This document shows positions 1-6,348 of a stretch of 7,882 nt of DNA, piece after piece (the stretch's first letter is position 1; each line of letters starts with the position of its first letter). The stretch covers positions 1 through 7,882 of the forward strand of contig CAMLLI010000165.1 of NCBI GenBank assembly GCA_946480685.1, written 5' to 3'. Source of the DNA: an uncultured Flammeovirgaceae bacterium. GTDB taxonomy: Bacteria; Bacteroidota; Bacteroidia; Cytophagales; Cyclobacteriaceae. Below the pieces are notes generated by a model. That model did not search any database. It was not told where the DNA came from and saw nothing but the letters and a program-made list of their open reading frames with translations. Both the position numbers and the translations under genes were made by a program.

Positions 1-1036
1 TGTCGGAGTATATATAGTTTCCGGTCCAGATGATGTTACGGAAATAATACTTAGGACCTTCGTATACCTTCAGGTCTATATTAATCGTGCGACCGTCATT
101 CGCATATACTGTATCCTCCACGATGTCGGCATCACGGTATCCTTTCGAGTTGAAATACTCGATGACTTTTTTCTTATCGTCTTCGTAATCAGTCTGAATG
201 AATTTCGAACTGGTGAACAGGTTGAGCTTAACATTGTCGTTGATAAACTCCTTTACTTCTTTCCAGCTTACCTTATAGCTTGAGTCTGCAAACTCTTTTG
301 GATTCAGATCGATCGCTTCGCGAATGATCGTGCGATGTAAGGAGAAACGAGGACGCTCGTGTGTACCCTTCATCTTCTTTTTCAGCTTAGCGTCAGTTAT
401 ACTGTTATTGCCAACAAAAGAAATGCGGTTGATCTTAACTTTTGATTTCGGATTAACAGCTATCTTCAACCGTATACCATCGCGGTTAAGTGTATCTTTC
501 TCCTGTACAACTCTTACTTCGGTGTTGAGAAATCCTTTCTTAACAAAATATTTTTTAACAGCCAGTTCCGTGTTACGGATCATGGCATCATTTACAATCT
601 TACCGCGGATCAGTGTGAGATCTTCCTTCAATCCACTTTCCTGCGATTTATTTATACCGGTAAAATAGAAACCTGTTAGGCGGGGACGTTCAGCCAACAC
701 AATGTTGAGGTATACATCTGTGCCTTCAACGCGGGCTACCTGTATGGTAACATCACCTACGAGGCCGTGTTTCCAAAGGCTGCGAATAGCGTTCGTTATA
801 GCATCGCCGGGAATTTTTATTTTATCACCGATCTTCAAACCTGTGAGCGACACCATTGCATTTTTGTCCAGCACGTTCAAGCCGGTAACCTCAATACCAG
901 CGATGGTATATTCTGCCGGGTTGGCATAGTTCAAATTATTTTCTGTCGCACCGGTTGTATTACCACGCTTTCTGAATTGAGCCCAGGTGTTAGCTGTAAT
1001 ACCAATCAGGATAATCAGAAATAAAACTTTCTTCAT
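1..1036 (-). CDS. bamA: Outer membrane protein assembly factor BamA (Omp85), N-terminal part, cut by the window edge
   Basis: This open frame begins at ATG 1036 and runs without a stop for 345 codons off the left edge. BamA is the core of the machine that folds and inserts beta-barrel proteins into the outer membrane; the visible part is the periplasmic POTRA region and the C-terminal barrel is not in the window. A signal peptide is clear (MKKVLFLIILIGITANTWA, cleavage before Gln20). POTRA 1 spans about residues 43-119 (IAGIEVTGLNVLD), POTRA 2 about 120-198 (LTGFYFTGINK; KKYFVKKGFLNTEV), POTRA 3 about 199-327 (INRISFVGNNSITD; YFNSKGYRDADI), and a fourth begins near 330 (YYFRNIIWTGNYIYSD). POTRA 3 carries an insertion of roughly 45 residues (about 222-275), a feature I associate with Bacteroidota BamA. 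The start overlaps the uppS stop by one base (TGATG), so the two are probably co-translated. BamA is favoured over the related TamA by its place next to uppS. Confidence 0.93.
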   Translation of the reverse strand, partial: MKKVLFLIILIGITANTWAQFRKRGNTTGATENNLNYANPAEYTIAGIEVTGLNVLDKNAMVSLTGLKIGDKIKIPGDAITNAIRSLWKHGLVGDVTIQVARVEGTDVYLNIVLAERPRLTGFYFTGINKSQESGLKEDLTLIRGKIVNDAMIRNTELAVKKYFVKKGFLNTEVRVVQEKDTLNRDGIRLKIAVNPKSKVKINRISFVGNNSITDAKLKKKMKGTHERPRFSLHRTIIREAIDLNPKEFADSSYKVSWKEVKEFINDNVKLNLFTSSKFIQTDYEDDKKKVIEYFNSKGYRDADIVEDTVYANDGRTINIDLKVYEGPKYYFRNIIWTGNYIYSD

Positions 1037-1788
1037 CAACTTACAGGATTCAATTGTTCGCTTGTCTTTCCAAATCTTCGTTCGCGTTGCTGGTACGACC
1101 AGATGGCTTCATACAAATGTTCTTTTCTGAAGTCTGGCCAAAGTGTGGGTGTGATGTAGAGCTCTGTATAAGCGATCTGCCATAACAAAAAATTGCTGAC
1201 ACGCAGCTCTCCGCTGGTGCGTATCAACAGCTCTGGATCTGGGATGCCTGAAGTCTCCAAATAGTTTTCAAAAACCTTCTCATTAATTTCTCCGGGGTTC
1301 ACTTTTCCTGCCTTCACGTCCTCAGCCATCTTGTTGATCGCCTTTAGAATCTCCCAGCGACCACTATAGCTTAGCGCCAGGTTCAGAATCATACCTTTGT
1401 TATTCTTGGTTTGATCCATCGCCCATGCGAGGTTTTTCTGACAGTCTCCCGGTAGATTGGAGATCTCTCCTATCGTTGAAAGTTTTACCTGATTTTCCTG
1501 TAGTGTACCGACCTCAGCCTTCAGTGTACTCACAAGCAATTCCATCAAGCCATCTACTTCAGCTTTGGGCCTGTTCCAGTTTTCTGTTGAAAAAGCGTAT
1601 AAGGTGAGGTACTTTATGCCAAGCTCTCCGCAGCCCTCCGTCACGTCTCTTACAGCTTGAACTGCATTGCGATGACCGAAAATTCGCAGCGCGCCTTTCT
1701 TTTTCGCCCAGCGTCCGTTACCATCCATGATAACGGCAATGTGTTTCGGCAAATTATTTAAGTCGATATGTTCTTTTAGAGAAGCCAC
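1036..1788 (-). CDS. uppS: Isoprenyl transferase (undecaprenyl diphosphate synthase)
   Basis: This 250-residue cis-prenyltransferase condenses isopentenyl diphosphate units onto farnesyl diphosphate. The product is the C55 lipid carrier for peptidoglycan and surface glycans; the enzyme acts at the cytoplasmic membrane face. Family hallmarks are all present: MDGNGRWAKKKG at 21-32 with the catalytic Asp22, FGH at 37-39, LYAFSTENWNRP near 63-74, the SYSGRWE segment in the middle, and IRTSGELRVSNFLLWQ followed by AYTELY and LWPDF in the C-terminal third. The length is close to the E. coli enzyme (about 253). The start is GTG at 1788. The frame stays open upstream into the preceding gene but offers no ATG, GTG or TTG there, and the next candidate is TTG at codon 13, so GTG is the best choice. 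No Shine-Dalgarno sequence precedes it. The stop overlaps the bamA start, linking lipid-carrier supply with outer-membrane assembly in one operon. Confidence 0.97.
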   Translation of the reverse strand: MASLKEHIDLNNLPKHIAVIMDGNGRWAKKKGALRIFGHRNAVQAVRDVTEGCGELGIKYLTLYAFSTENWNRPKAEVDGLMELLVSTLKAEVGTLQENQVKLSTIGEISNLPGDCQKNLAWAMDQTKNNKGMILNLALSYSGRWEILKAINKMAEDVKAGKVNPGEINEKVFENYLETSGIPDPELLIRTSGELRVSNFLLWQIAYTELYITPTLWPDFRKEHLYEAIWSYQQRERRFGKTSEQLNPVS

Positions 1789-1795
1789 AGGAGGC

Positions 1796-1826
1796 CAAAA
1801 GTAGTAAAAAGGGTATTGGGTTAAAA
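1796..1826 (-). promoter_or_regulatory. Candidate Bacteroidota-type promoter immediately upstream of uppS
   Basis: On the minus strand, TACTTTTG (1803 to 1796) matches the -7 consensus TAnnTTTG exactly. A TTTT box (1826 to 1823) lies 19 bases upstream, a three-of-four match to the -33 box TTTG. The expected transcription start, a few bases past the -7 box, would fall at about 1788-1791. That touches the GTG start codon of uppS at 1788, so the mRNA would be leaderless or nearly so. The box could be a chance match; the boxes before tpiA and the 356-residue DUF6089 gene support it as the genome's consensus but do not prove activity. Confidence 0.4.
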
Positions 1827-1846
1827 GCGCTGAAAGCGTTGTACTA

Positions 1847-2536
1847 CTATTTGTATGGATTTTTAGGACAAGGGATGTCGTAAAACGTTCTTGTGATGCT
1901 GATACCTAGAAAATAGTAGACATCATTATCGTTCGGATTGCCATACTTAAAGTTTTTGTAGCGCTGATCACCGGCCGAAACGTTGTCGAGGTAATCAAAA
2001 AATGTTTTCCGAACACCAAACTCCAAACCGAAATACCACTTGGGTGTATATACATACTTAATGCCCACACCAAACGGAATCACCGCCTGCACGTTACTGT
2101 ACTCAGCTGTCTTCTCGGCATTGCCCGAAAAACTGAACAACCCAAGACCACCAAAAAGATATGGAGTAAAACGAACAAAACGTTTGGTATCACGCCAGTT
2201 TAAAAAATGATACTCCATTACCGTAGAAGCCTCCATGACGAACAGGTCGAATGAAGCATCGCGCCTTGACGCGAAAGCATCGATTGGTTTTTCGGAAGCA
2301 CTCAACTGGCCCCCCGTGAGCGCTGCACGGAAGCTGACAACATTGCTGAGGTTGGAGCGATAGAAGGCTGTTACTGCCGGCCTTGAATATTTAAAGTTGT
2401 ACGTTCTTACCAGATCTCCGGTATAGTTGAATGTTCCTATTCCAAATCCTACTTCGGAGCGTTGAGCCAAGGCTGTTACTGCACTTAGCAAAATTATTCC
2501 AACTACTATAGACAACCGGCTGGCAAAAATCATCAT
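1847..2536 (-). CDS. DUF6089 family outer membrane beta-barrel protein, PorG-like
   Basis: The 229-residue product has a signal peptide (about 1-24, ending TALA before Gln25) and then alternating aromatic and polar strands typical of an eight-stranded-class outer membrane barrel. Conserved blocks are FNYTGDL (36-42), SRPAV (51-55), FTPYLFGGLGLF (123-134), IPFGVGIKY (153-161), LEFGVRKTFFDYLDNVS (171-187) and a last strand, DVYYFLGISITRTF (205-218), followed by a short tail with Cys223. The same blocks recur in the larger neighbouring protein, so the two are paralogues. Its place directly before uppS and bamA matches P. gingivalis PorG (PG0189), a type IX secretion barrel, and its size also fits that protein; this functional link is inference from synteny and family. 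The start ATG at 2536 overlaps the upstream stop by four bases (ATGA); a second ATG at 2533 is equally possible. It could also be a structural barrel with no secretion role. Confidence 0.82.
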   Translation of the reverse strand: MMIFASRLSIVVGIILLSAVTALAQRSEVGFGIGTFNYTGDLVRTYNFKYSRPAVTAFYRSNLSNVVSFRAALTGGQLSASEKPIDAFASRRDASFDLFVMEASTVMEYHFLNWRDTKRFVRFTPYLFGGLGLFSFSGNAEKTAEYSNVQAVIPFGVGIKYVYTPKWYFGLEFGVRKTFFDYLDNVSAGDQRYKNFKYGNPNDNDVYYFLGISITRTFYDIPCPKNPYK

Positions 2537-3603
2537 CTGAATTTAGCTCTATGGAAAGATTTACCTAGTATATATGTAAGCTTTATCGATGTCACCATAA
2601 ATATATCTTTGTCATTCTTGCTACCTCTCATGTTTGTATTGCCTTTGGCATCGGTATATTCTTCACCGTAGCCAGACACCACATTATAAGATTGCCCGTC
2701 TCTACCAACATACGTATGATCGCCCGGCAATATTTCACCGGTTCGATAAGACATCGCTTTCGCAAGTTCGTTGTTACCAAATACGCCCAGATCTACATAG
2801 CTCTTGCTTACATCATCGATGTAGTCTGTGAACAAGTATCTGAACCCGATCTCTGCAGAAAGGTCAAGCACTTCGTTGAGTCTAAAACGCGCGCCAATAC
2901 CAAATGGTATAGAGATCTGAATTCTTTTATAAGGTTTTATTCCGTAGTTGGCGTCACCTTCCTGAAGTGTAGAGTGTTGACCCTCGGTGCCGAGCGGCTG
3001 AAGATCTACCCACTTACCCGCTTCAGGCAATGGATTACCCTGCAGATCAGTGTCTGGCGCCTGAGCCTGCGGGTTGTGATGGAATACTGCGAGACCTGCA
3101 AACACATATGGAGTCCACGCAACACGACTGATGTACGTTGCCTGGTTTTCAAACAAGTCCATGCTGGCAACAACCGAAAGTTCTTTTATGCGATTACGGA
3201 AAGAAAGATTTCTCTTGAATCGATAGATACCATTATCAAGATCACCTGGATCTGCAGACTCAATGTCAGCACCTTTTAACGTTCCATACATGAAGGAAGC
3301 TGTCAGTGTATAACGTGGTCCAAAGCGATGTGCAAAGGAAAGACCTATAGCAGGTCGTGTAAATGAAATGTCAGTACTGAAACGATTTGGTTTTGGCGAT
3401 AGGTCTCCGTAGTAATTCAAAGCGTTGATGGAAACACCAACCATGCTATACACTTTTTCTTTACCGAACCAGGATTTACGACCGCGGTAAGTCATCATTC
3501 GCTTGTTATTTCTCTTGATTGACCGGCGGTTCATTTGGGCAATGGCGTCCTCCGCTCCGAGCGCGAATACGAATGTGATTAAGACCAAGAATAGCTTTCT
3601 CAT
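2533..3603 (-). CDS. DUF6089 family outer membrane beta-barrel protein, long paralogue
   Basis: The 356-residue product begins with a signal peptide (about 1-22, ending AIA before Gln23). A strongly basic stretch follows (26-50, eleven Arg or Lys), then a barrel sharing ordered motifs with the 229-residue neighbour: LNYYGDL (62-68), FTRPAIGLSF (81-90), WTPYVFAGLAVF (163-174), SIPFGIGARF (231-240), AEIGFRYLFTDYIDDVS (250-266) and the final strand IFMVTSIKLTYILGK (334-348). The extra length lies in two inserts, about 176-226 (Pro-, Gly- and Asp-rich) and about 275-330, which are probably loops between strands. The fold, family and outer-membrane location are well supported. The exact role is unknown; by analogy with PorG it might serve type IX secretion or gliding, which is inference. 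A promoter candidate lies just upstream. No Shine-Dalgarno sequence is seen at ATG 3603. Its stop overlaps the next start (ATGA), so the pair is probably made together. Confidence 0.8.
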   Translation of the reverse strand: MRKLFLVLITFVFALGAEDAIAQMNRRSIKRNNKRMMTYRGRKSWFGKEKVYSMVGVSINALNYYGDLSPKPNRFSTDISFTRPAIGLSFAHRFGPRYTLTASFMYGTLKGADIESADPGDLDNGIYRFKRNLSFRNRIKELSVVASMDLFENQATYISRVAWTPYVFAGLAVFHHNPQAQAPDTDLQGNPLPEAGKWVDLQPLGTEGQHSTLQEGDANYGIKPYKRIQISIPFGIGARFRLNEVLDLSAEIGFRYLFTDYIDDVSKSYVDLGVFGNNELAKAMSYRTGEILPGDHTYVGRDGQSYNVVSGYGEEYTDAKGNTNMRGSKNDKDIFMVTSIKLTYILGKSFHRAKFR

Positions 3604-3629
3604 GAATAAGTCTATAGATCAGTGAATTA

Positions 3630-3659
3630 CAAAAGTAAATATTAATTCCGAATGTCTAA
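3630..3659 (-). promoter_or_regulatory. Candidate promoter for the DUF6089-uppS-bamA block
   Basis: TACTTTTG (3637 to 3630, minus strand) is an exact match to the Bacteroidota -7 consensus TAnnTTTG. TTAG (3659 to 3656) stands 18 bases upstream as a three-of-four -33 box. The predicted start of transcription near 3623 gives a leader of about 20 bases before ATG 3603. The -33 box lies inside the last codons of the NAD kinase gene. No terminator is visible between the two genes, so read-through from NAD kinase is also possible. Confidence 0.5.
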
Positions 3660-4517
3660 CCCCCAGTTTAGTTTTTGACGAAGCGTTTTGAAGTAATGTT
3701 GACCCTCTAATTGTATCAGTTTTACCTTAAAATCGGCTTTTGATACCCTTAATTTAATGGTTGCATCAACAGAAGCCACACGTGAATCGAGTGATACTAA
3801 AAATTTTTTGCTTCTTCCTTCAACACCAAAAGTAATTTCAGATTCATCGGCCACTACAATGGGGCGAACCGTAAGATTATGCGGACTAACAGGTGTTATT
3901 ACAAAATTACCCGAACGTGGAAATATCAATGGACCACCACAACTTAATGAGTAACCGGTTGAGCCGGTTGGTGTTGCTACTATAATTCCGTCTGCCCAAT
4001 ACGAATTTAAAAACTCACCGTCAATATAGGTATGGATGGTGATCATCGAAGAACTGTCTTTCTTTACAATGGTAACATCGTTCAACGCGAAGTTGAGATT
4101 GCCGAACACATCCTGATTGGTCTCGAGCTTCAACACAGAACGCAAATCAATTTTGTAATTGCCTTCGCATACTTTCGTTACCGCCTGCTCTACTTCTTCT
4201 TTGCTGTTGGTTGCCAGAAAGCCCAGGCGCCCCGTATTTATACCCAGCACCGGAATTTCTTCTTTACCTATATGCGTTACTGAATCCAACAACGTGCCAT
4301 CACCACCAACACTCACCATGGCGGTGACACCGGTAAGCGGATCGCCCGTGTTGAAAGTATCGAACTTGATATTTTTAAAACCCGGAGTACGGAGGTACTT
4401 GCTGAATTTTTCTGAAACCAGGATCTCGGAATTGTACTGCTGCAAGACTTCAAAAATACGGGCAATAAAGGGTGCTGTCTGGCGATTGAATTCCTTTCCA
4501 TGTACAGCAATGCGCAT
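3642..4517 (-). CDS. nadK: NAD kinase
   Basis: This 291-residue cytoplasmic enzyme phosphorylates NAD at the 2'-hydroxyl of its adenosine ribose to make NADP. The family signatures are complete and in order: GGDGTLL at 71-77 with the catalytic Asp73, INTGRLGFL at 93-101, LNDVTI at 145-150 in the NE/D-type nucleotide-binding region, ADGIIVATPTGSTGYS at 175-190, and ITPVSPHNLTVRP at 207-219. The length is typical of bacterial enzymes. The ATG at 4517 gives the usual short N-terminal strand (MRIAVHGKEF); no Shine-Dalgarno sequence is present. It has its own promoter candidate upstream and is separated from prmA by a candidate terminator. Downstream, 38 bases separate it from the first DUF6089 gene. 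NAD kinase followed by a DUF6089 gene and uppS-bamA is a common Bacteroidota gene order, which supports correct assembly here. Confidence 0.97.
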   Translation of the reverse strand: MRIAVHGKEFNRQTAPFIARIFEVLQQYNSEILVSEKFSKYLRTPGFKNIKFDTFNTGDPLTGVTAMVSVGGDGTLLDSVTHIGKEEIPVLGINTGRLGFLATNSKEEVEQAVTKVCEGNYKIDLRSVLKLETNQDVFGNLNFALNDVTIVKKDSSSMITIHTYIDGEFLNSYWADGIIVATPTGSTGYSLSCGGPLIFPRSGNFVITPVSPHNLTVRPIVVADESEITFGVEGRSKKFLVSLDSRVASVDATIKLRVSKADFKVKLIQLEGQHYFKTLRQKLNWGLDIRN

Positions 4518-4560
4518 GACGTTCTGGTTTAAGTTTTCGTGTGAAGTCTTCTTTTCATCT

Positions 4561-4591
4561 TAAAGATAGAAACGCCAGACAACGGAACAAA
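4561..4591 (-). promoter_or_regulatory. Candidate promoter for NAD kinase
   Basis: On the minus strand TTTG (4591 to 4588) is an exact -33 box. After 19 bases comes TATCTTTA (4568 to 4561), which differs from the -7 consensus TAnnTTTG only in the last base. Transcription would begin near 4554, giving a leader of about 37 bases before ATG 4517. The -33 box lies within the T-run of the preceding candidate terminator. Confidence 0.5.
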
Positions 4592-4616
4592 AACTTAGCG
4601 ATGCTTAATGCAACGC
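4589..4616 (-). terminator. Candidate intrinsic terminator after prmA
   Basis: Read on the minus strand, GCGTTGC (4616 to 4610), loop ATTAA and GCATCGC (4604 to 4598) form a seven-position stem with one central T-T mismatch and six good pairs, four of the outer and inner pairs being G-C. The stem is followed, after four bases, by a run of five T (4593 to 4589). It lies about 30 bases past the prmA stop codon and would end the tpiA-prmA transcript. The mismatch and short T-run make it a modest rather than strong terminator. Confidence 0.42.
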
Positions 4617-4646
4617 AATCGTTACTTTTATTTCAAAACTTTGTGA

Positions 4647-5477
4647 TTAGTCTTTCTTCAGGAGTAAAGAAGCCCATGTTTCGCGCTCATCGCGACTGAC
4701 TTCTTTTAAATTATAGGTTGAGCCTTCTTTTAGCAGGTCCGCTATATCATGCGTATAAAATCCGCTTAATAAAAGTAAACCTCCCGGAACGAGATACTCC
4801 TGGTATAGCTTTATCTCTTCCAGCAAAACGTTCTTGTTGATGTTTGCCAGAACGATGTCGAACGTACCGCTGATATTTACTTCGCTGAGTTTACCTTGCT
4901 GCAGAGAGATGTTGTTACAATTATTTACTTCAATATTCTCCTGGCCGTTAACAACGCTCCACTCATCAATATCAAATGCTACAACTTCTTTTGCACCACG
5001 CTTCGATGCCATGATGGAAAGTATAGCGGTTCCACAACCAGCATCCATTACTCGTTTGTCTTGATGATCAATATCCATCTGCGCCTTCACCATCAGGTAT
5101 GTGGTTTGGTGATGACCTGTTCCGAACGACATCTTCGGAGTGATTGTAATTACATAGGGATATTCTTTGTCGATCTTGTGGAACTCGGCACGGATCAAAC
5201 ATCTGTCATCAACAATAATGGGTTGATAACTTTTCTCCCACTCTTCATTCCAGTTTTGTTTCTCGATACGATCCTGGTAAAAAATGAGTGGAGTCTGATC
5301 GCTATACCGGTCTTTTATATACTGCAGTTGTTCCTTATCAAACTTCTCCAGTTCAACATACGCTTCGAACCCTTTATCTGTTTCCATAAAAGTATCGAAG
5401 CCCGCCTCCGCGATCTCGGCCATCAGGATTTCAGCAAAATCAGAATTGCAAATTACTTGGAGGCGGGTATAGTACAT
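4647..5477 (-). CDS. prmA: Ribosomal protein L11 methyltransferase
   Basis: PrmA is a cytoplasmic S-adenosylmethionine-dependent methyltransferase that methylates ribosomal protein L11. The 276-residue protein has the two-part family layout: an N-terminal substrate-recognition domain (about 1-75), then the linker motif WNEEWEKSYQPI (76-87), then a Rossmann-type methyltransferase domain. In the latter, MSFGTGHHQTT (116-126) is the PrmA signature, DAGCGTAILSI (145-155) is SAM motif I, AFDID (167-171) holds the acidic residue for the SAM ribose, and LANINKNVL (210-218) is the asparagine-containing motif of the active site. The length is slightly below the E. coli enzyme (about 293). The start is ATG 5477, 15 bases after the tpiA stop, with no separate promoter visible, so the pair is probably one transcript. 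There is no Shine-Dalgarno sequence. Nothing is missing or broken. Confidence 0.95.
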   Translation of the reverse strand: MYYTRLQVICNSDFAEILMAEIAEAGFDTFMETDKGFEAYVELEKFDKEQLQYIKDRYSDQTPLIFYQDRIEKQNWNEEWEKSYQPIIVDDRCLIRAEFHKIDKEYPYVITITPKMSFGTGHHQTTYLMVKAQMDIDHQDKRVMDAGCGTAILSIMASKRGAKEVVAFDIDEWSVVNGQENIEVNNCNNISLQQGKLSEVNISGTFDIVLANINKNVLLEEIKLYQEYLVPGGLLLLSGFYTHDIADLLKEGSTYNLKEVSRDERETWASLLLKKD

Positions 5478-5492
5478 AGTTGAAAAATCGAG

Positions 5493-6254
5493 TTACGCGC
5501 CTTTGATAACTTCTGTAAATTCTCTTGACTTCAGTGATGCTCCACCTACAAGACCGCCATCTACATCGGGGCAAGCGAAAAGCTCTTTTGCGTTGGCAGC
5601 GTTAACACTACCTCCGTATAAAATGGCAACTGCATCTGCAACGGACTGGCCATACTTTGAAGCAATGTGTTTACGGATCACTTCGTGCATATCCTGCGCC
5701 TGTTGTGCCGAAGCTGTTTTACCAGTACCAATGGCCCACACTGGTTCATAAGCAATCACAATTGTTTTTATAACATCACCACTCAGGTGGAATAAACTTT
5801 CTTCAACTTGTTTTTTTACGAGCGCTTCGTGTTCGTTGCTCTCGCGTACTTCAAGCGGCTCACCGCAGCAGTAGATCGGAATCAAACCATGCTTCAGCGC
5901 TACATCAACTTTCTTCGCCAGTAATTTTCCATCTTCACCAAAGTACTGTCTGCGCTCACTGTGACCCAGAATAACATACGGTACTCCGAGTGATTTCAGC
6001 ATAGGAGCCGATACTTCACCGGTATATGCACCAGACTCATGCTCGCTGCAGTTCTGCGCACCTATAGCTATACGGTTGTTGTTACCTAATTGGTTTTTGA
6101 TGGGTAACAGGTACGGAAACGGAACACAAAAAATTACTTTTACATCACCCTTTACTTCATCGGCAACCATACCTGTTATTTCAGACGCAAGTATATTTGC
6201 TTCTTCGAGTGTCTTGTTCATCTTCCAGTTACCGGCTACAATTTTCTGGCGCAT
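5493..6254 (-). CDS. tpiA: Triose-phosphate isomerase
   Basis: This glycolytic enzyme interconverts dihydroxyacetone phosphate and glyceraldehyde 3-phosphate as a cytoplasmic TIM-barrel dimer. All catalytic parts are visible in the 253-residue sequence: AGNWKMN at 7-13 with Asn9 and Lys11, ILGHSERRQYFGE at 95-107 with the electrophile His98, the base Glu170 in AYEPVWAIGTGKTAS (168-182) including the mobile loop 6, and the phosphate-binding segments YGGSVN (213-218) and GLVGGASL (234-241). The length is standard. ATG 6254 places the first strand correctly. No Shine-Dalgarno sequence precedes it; a strong -7 box match is found about 40 bases upstream. It leads a probable two-gene transcript with prmA; no metabolic link between them is apparent. 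Confidence 0.98.
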   Translation of the reverse strand: MRQKIVAGNWKMNKTLEEANILASEITGMVADEVKGDVKVIFCVPFPYLLPIKNQLGNNNRIAIGAQNCSEHESGAYTGEVSAPMLKSLGVPYVILGHSERRQYFGEDGKLLAKKVDVALKHGLIPIYCCGEPLEVRESNEHEALVKKQVEESLFHLSGDVIKTIVIAYEPVWAIGTGKTASAQQAQDMHEVIRKHIASKYGQSVADAVAILYGGSVNAANAKELFACPDVDGGLVGGASLKSREFTEVIKGA

Positions 6255-6293
6255 AGTGTTTTGATATTAAGGTTGAATTTTTTCTAAAGGCTC

Positions 6294-6324
6294 CAAAGAT
6301 AGGATTAGAAAGCTTAAAGTTAAA
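6294..6324 (-). promoter_or_regulatory. Candidate promoter for tpiA-prmA
   Basis: TATCTTTG (6301 to 6294, minus strand) matches the -7 consensus TAnnTTTG exactly. TTTA (6324 to 6321) stands 19 bases upstream as a three-of-four -33 box. The expected transcription start near 6287 gives a leader of about 33 bases to ATG 6254. It sits in the 94-base gap after gldB, the natural place for a tpiA promoter. Confidence 0.55.
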
Positions 6325-6344
6325 AGCAGAAGTATAAAGCTTCC
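6308..6344. repeat. Imperfect inverted repeat around the tpiA -33 box
   Basis: On the minus strand GGAAGCTT (6344 to 6337) can pair with AAGCTTTC (6315 to 6308), eight positions with one G-T wobble, separated by 21 bases. The loop contains the candidate -33 box. The low G+C content, large loop and missing T-run argue against a terminator for gldB. It may be an operator-like site or chance. Confidence 0.25.
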
Positions 6345-6348
6345 GTTT

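Noticed and set aside
324..1024. Several plus-strand open frames of 75-114 codons at the left end
   Set aside because: They are antisense to the bamA frame, which is open across the whole region and has a signal peptide and POTRA motifs.
1823..1838. Possible terminator between the PorG-like gene and uppS (CGCT, loop TTC, AGCG, then CTTTT)
   Set aside because: The stem is only four pairs, too weak to call. If real it would separate uppS-bamA from the barrel genes.
2692..3279. A plus-strand open frame of 195 codons
   Set aside because: It lies wholly antisense to the well-supported long DUF6089 gene, shows no domain, and has an unlike, Arg/Cys/Ile-rich composition expected of a shadow frame.
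4896..5483. A plus-strand open frame of 195 codons
   Set aside because: It is antisense to prmA, whose motifs are complete; the translation shows no recognisable domain or signal peptide.
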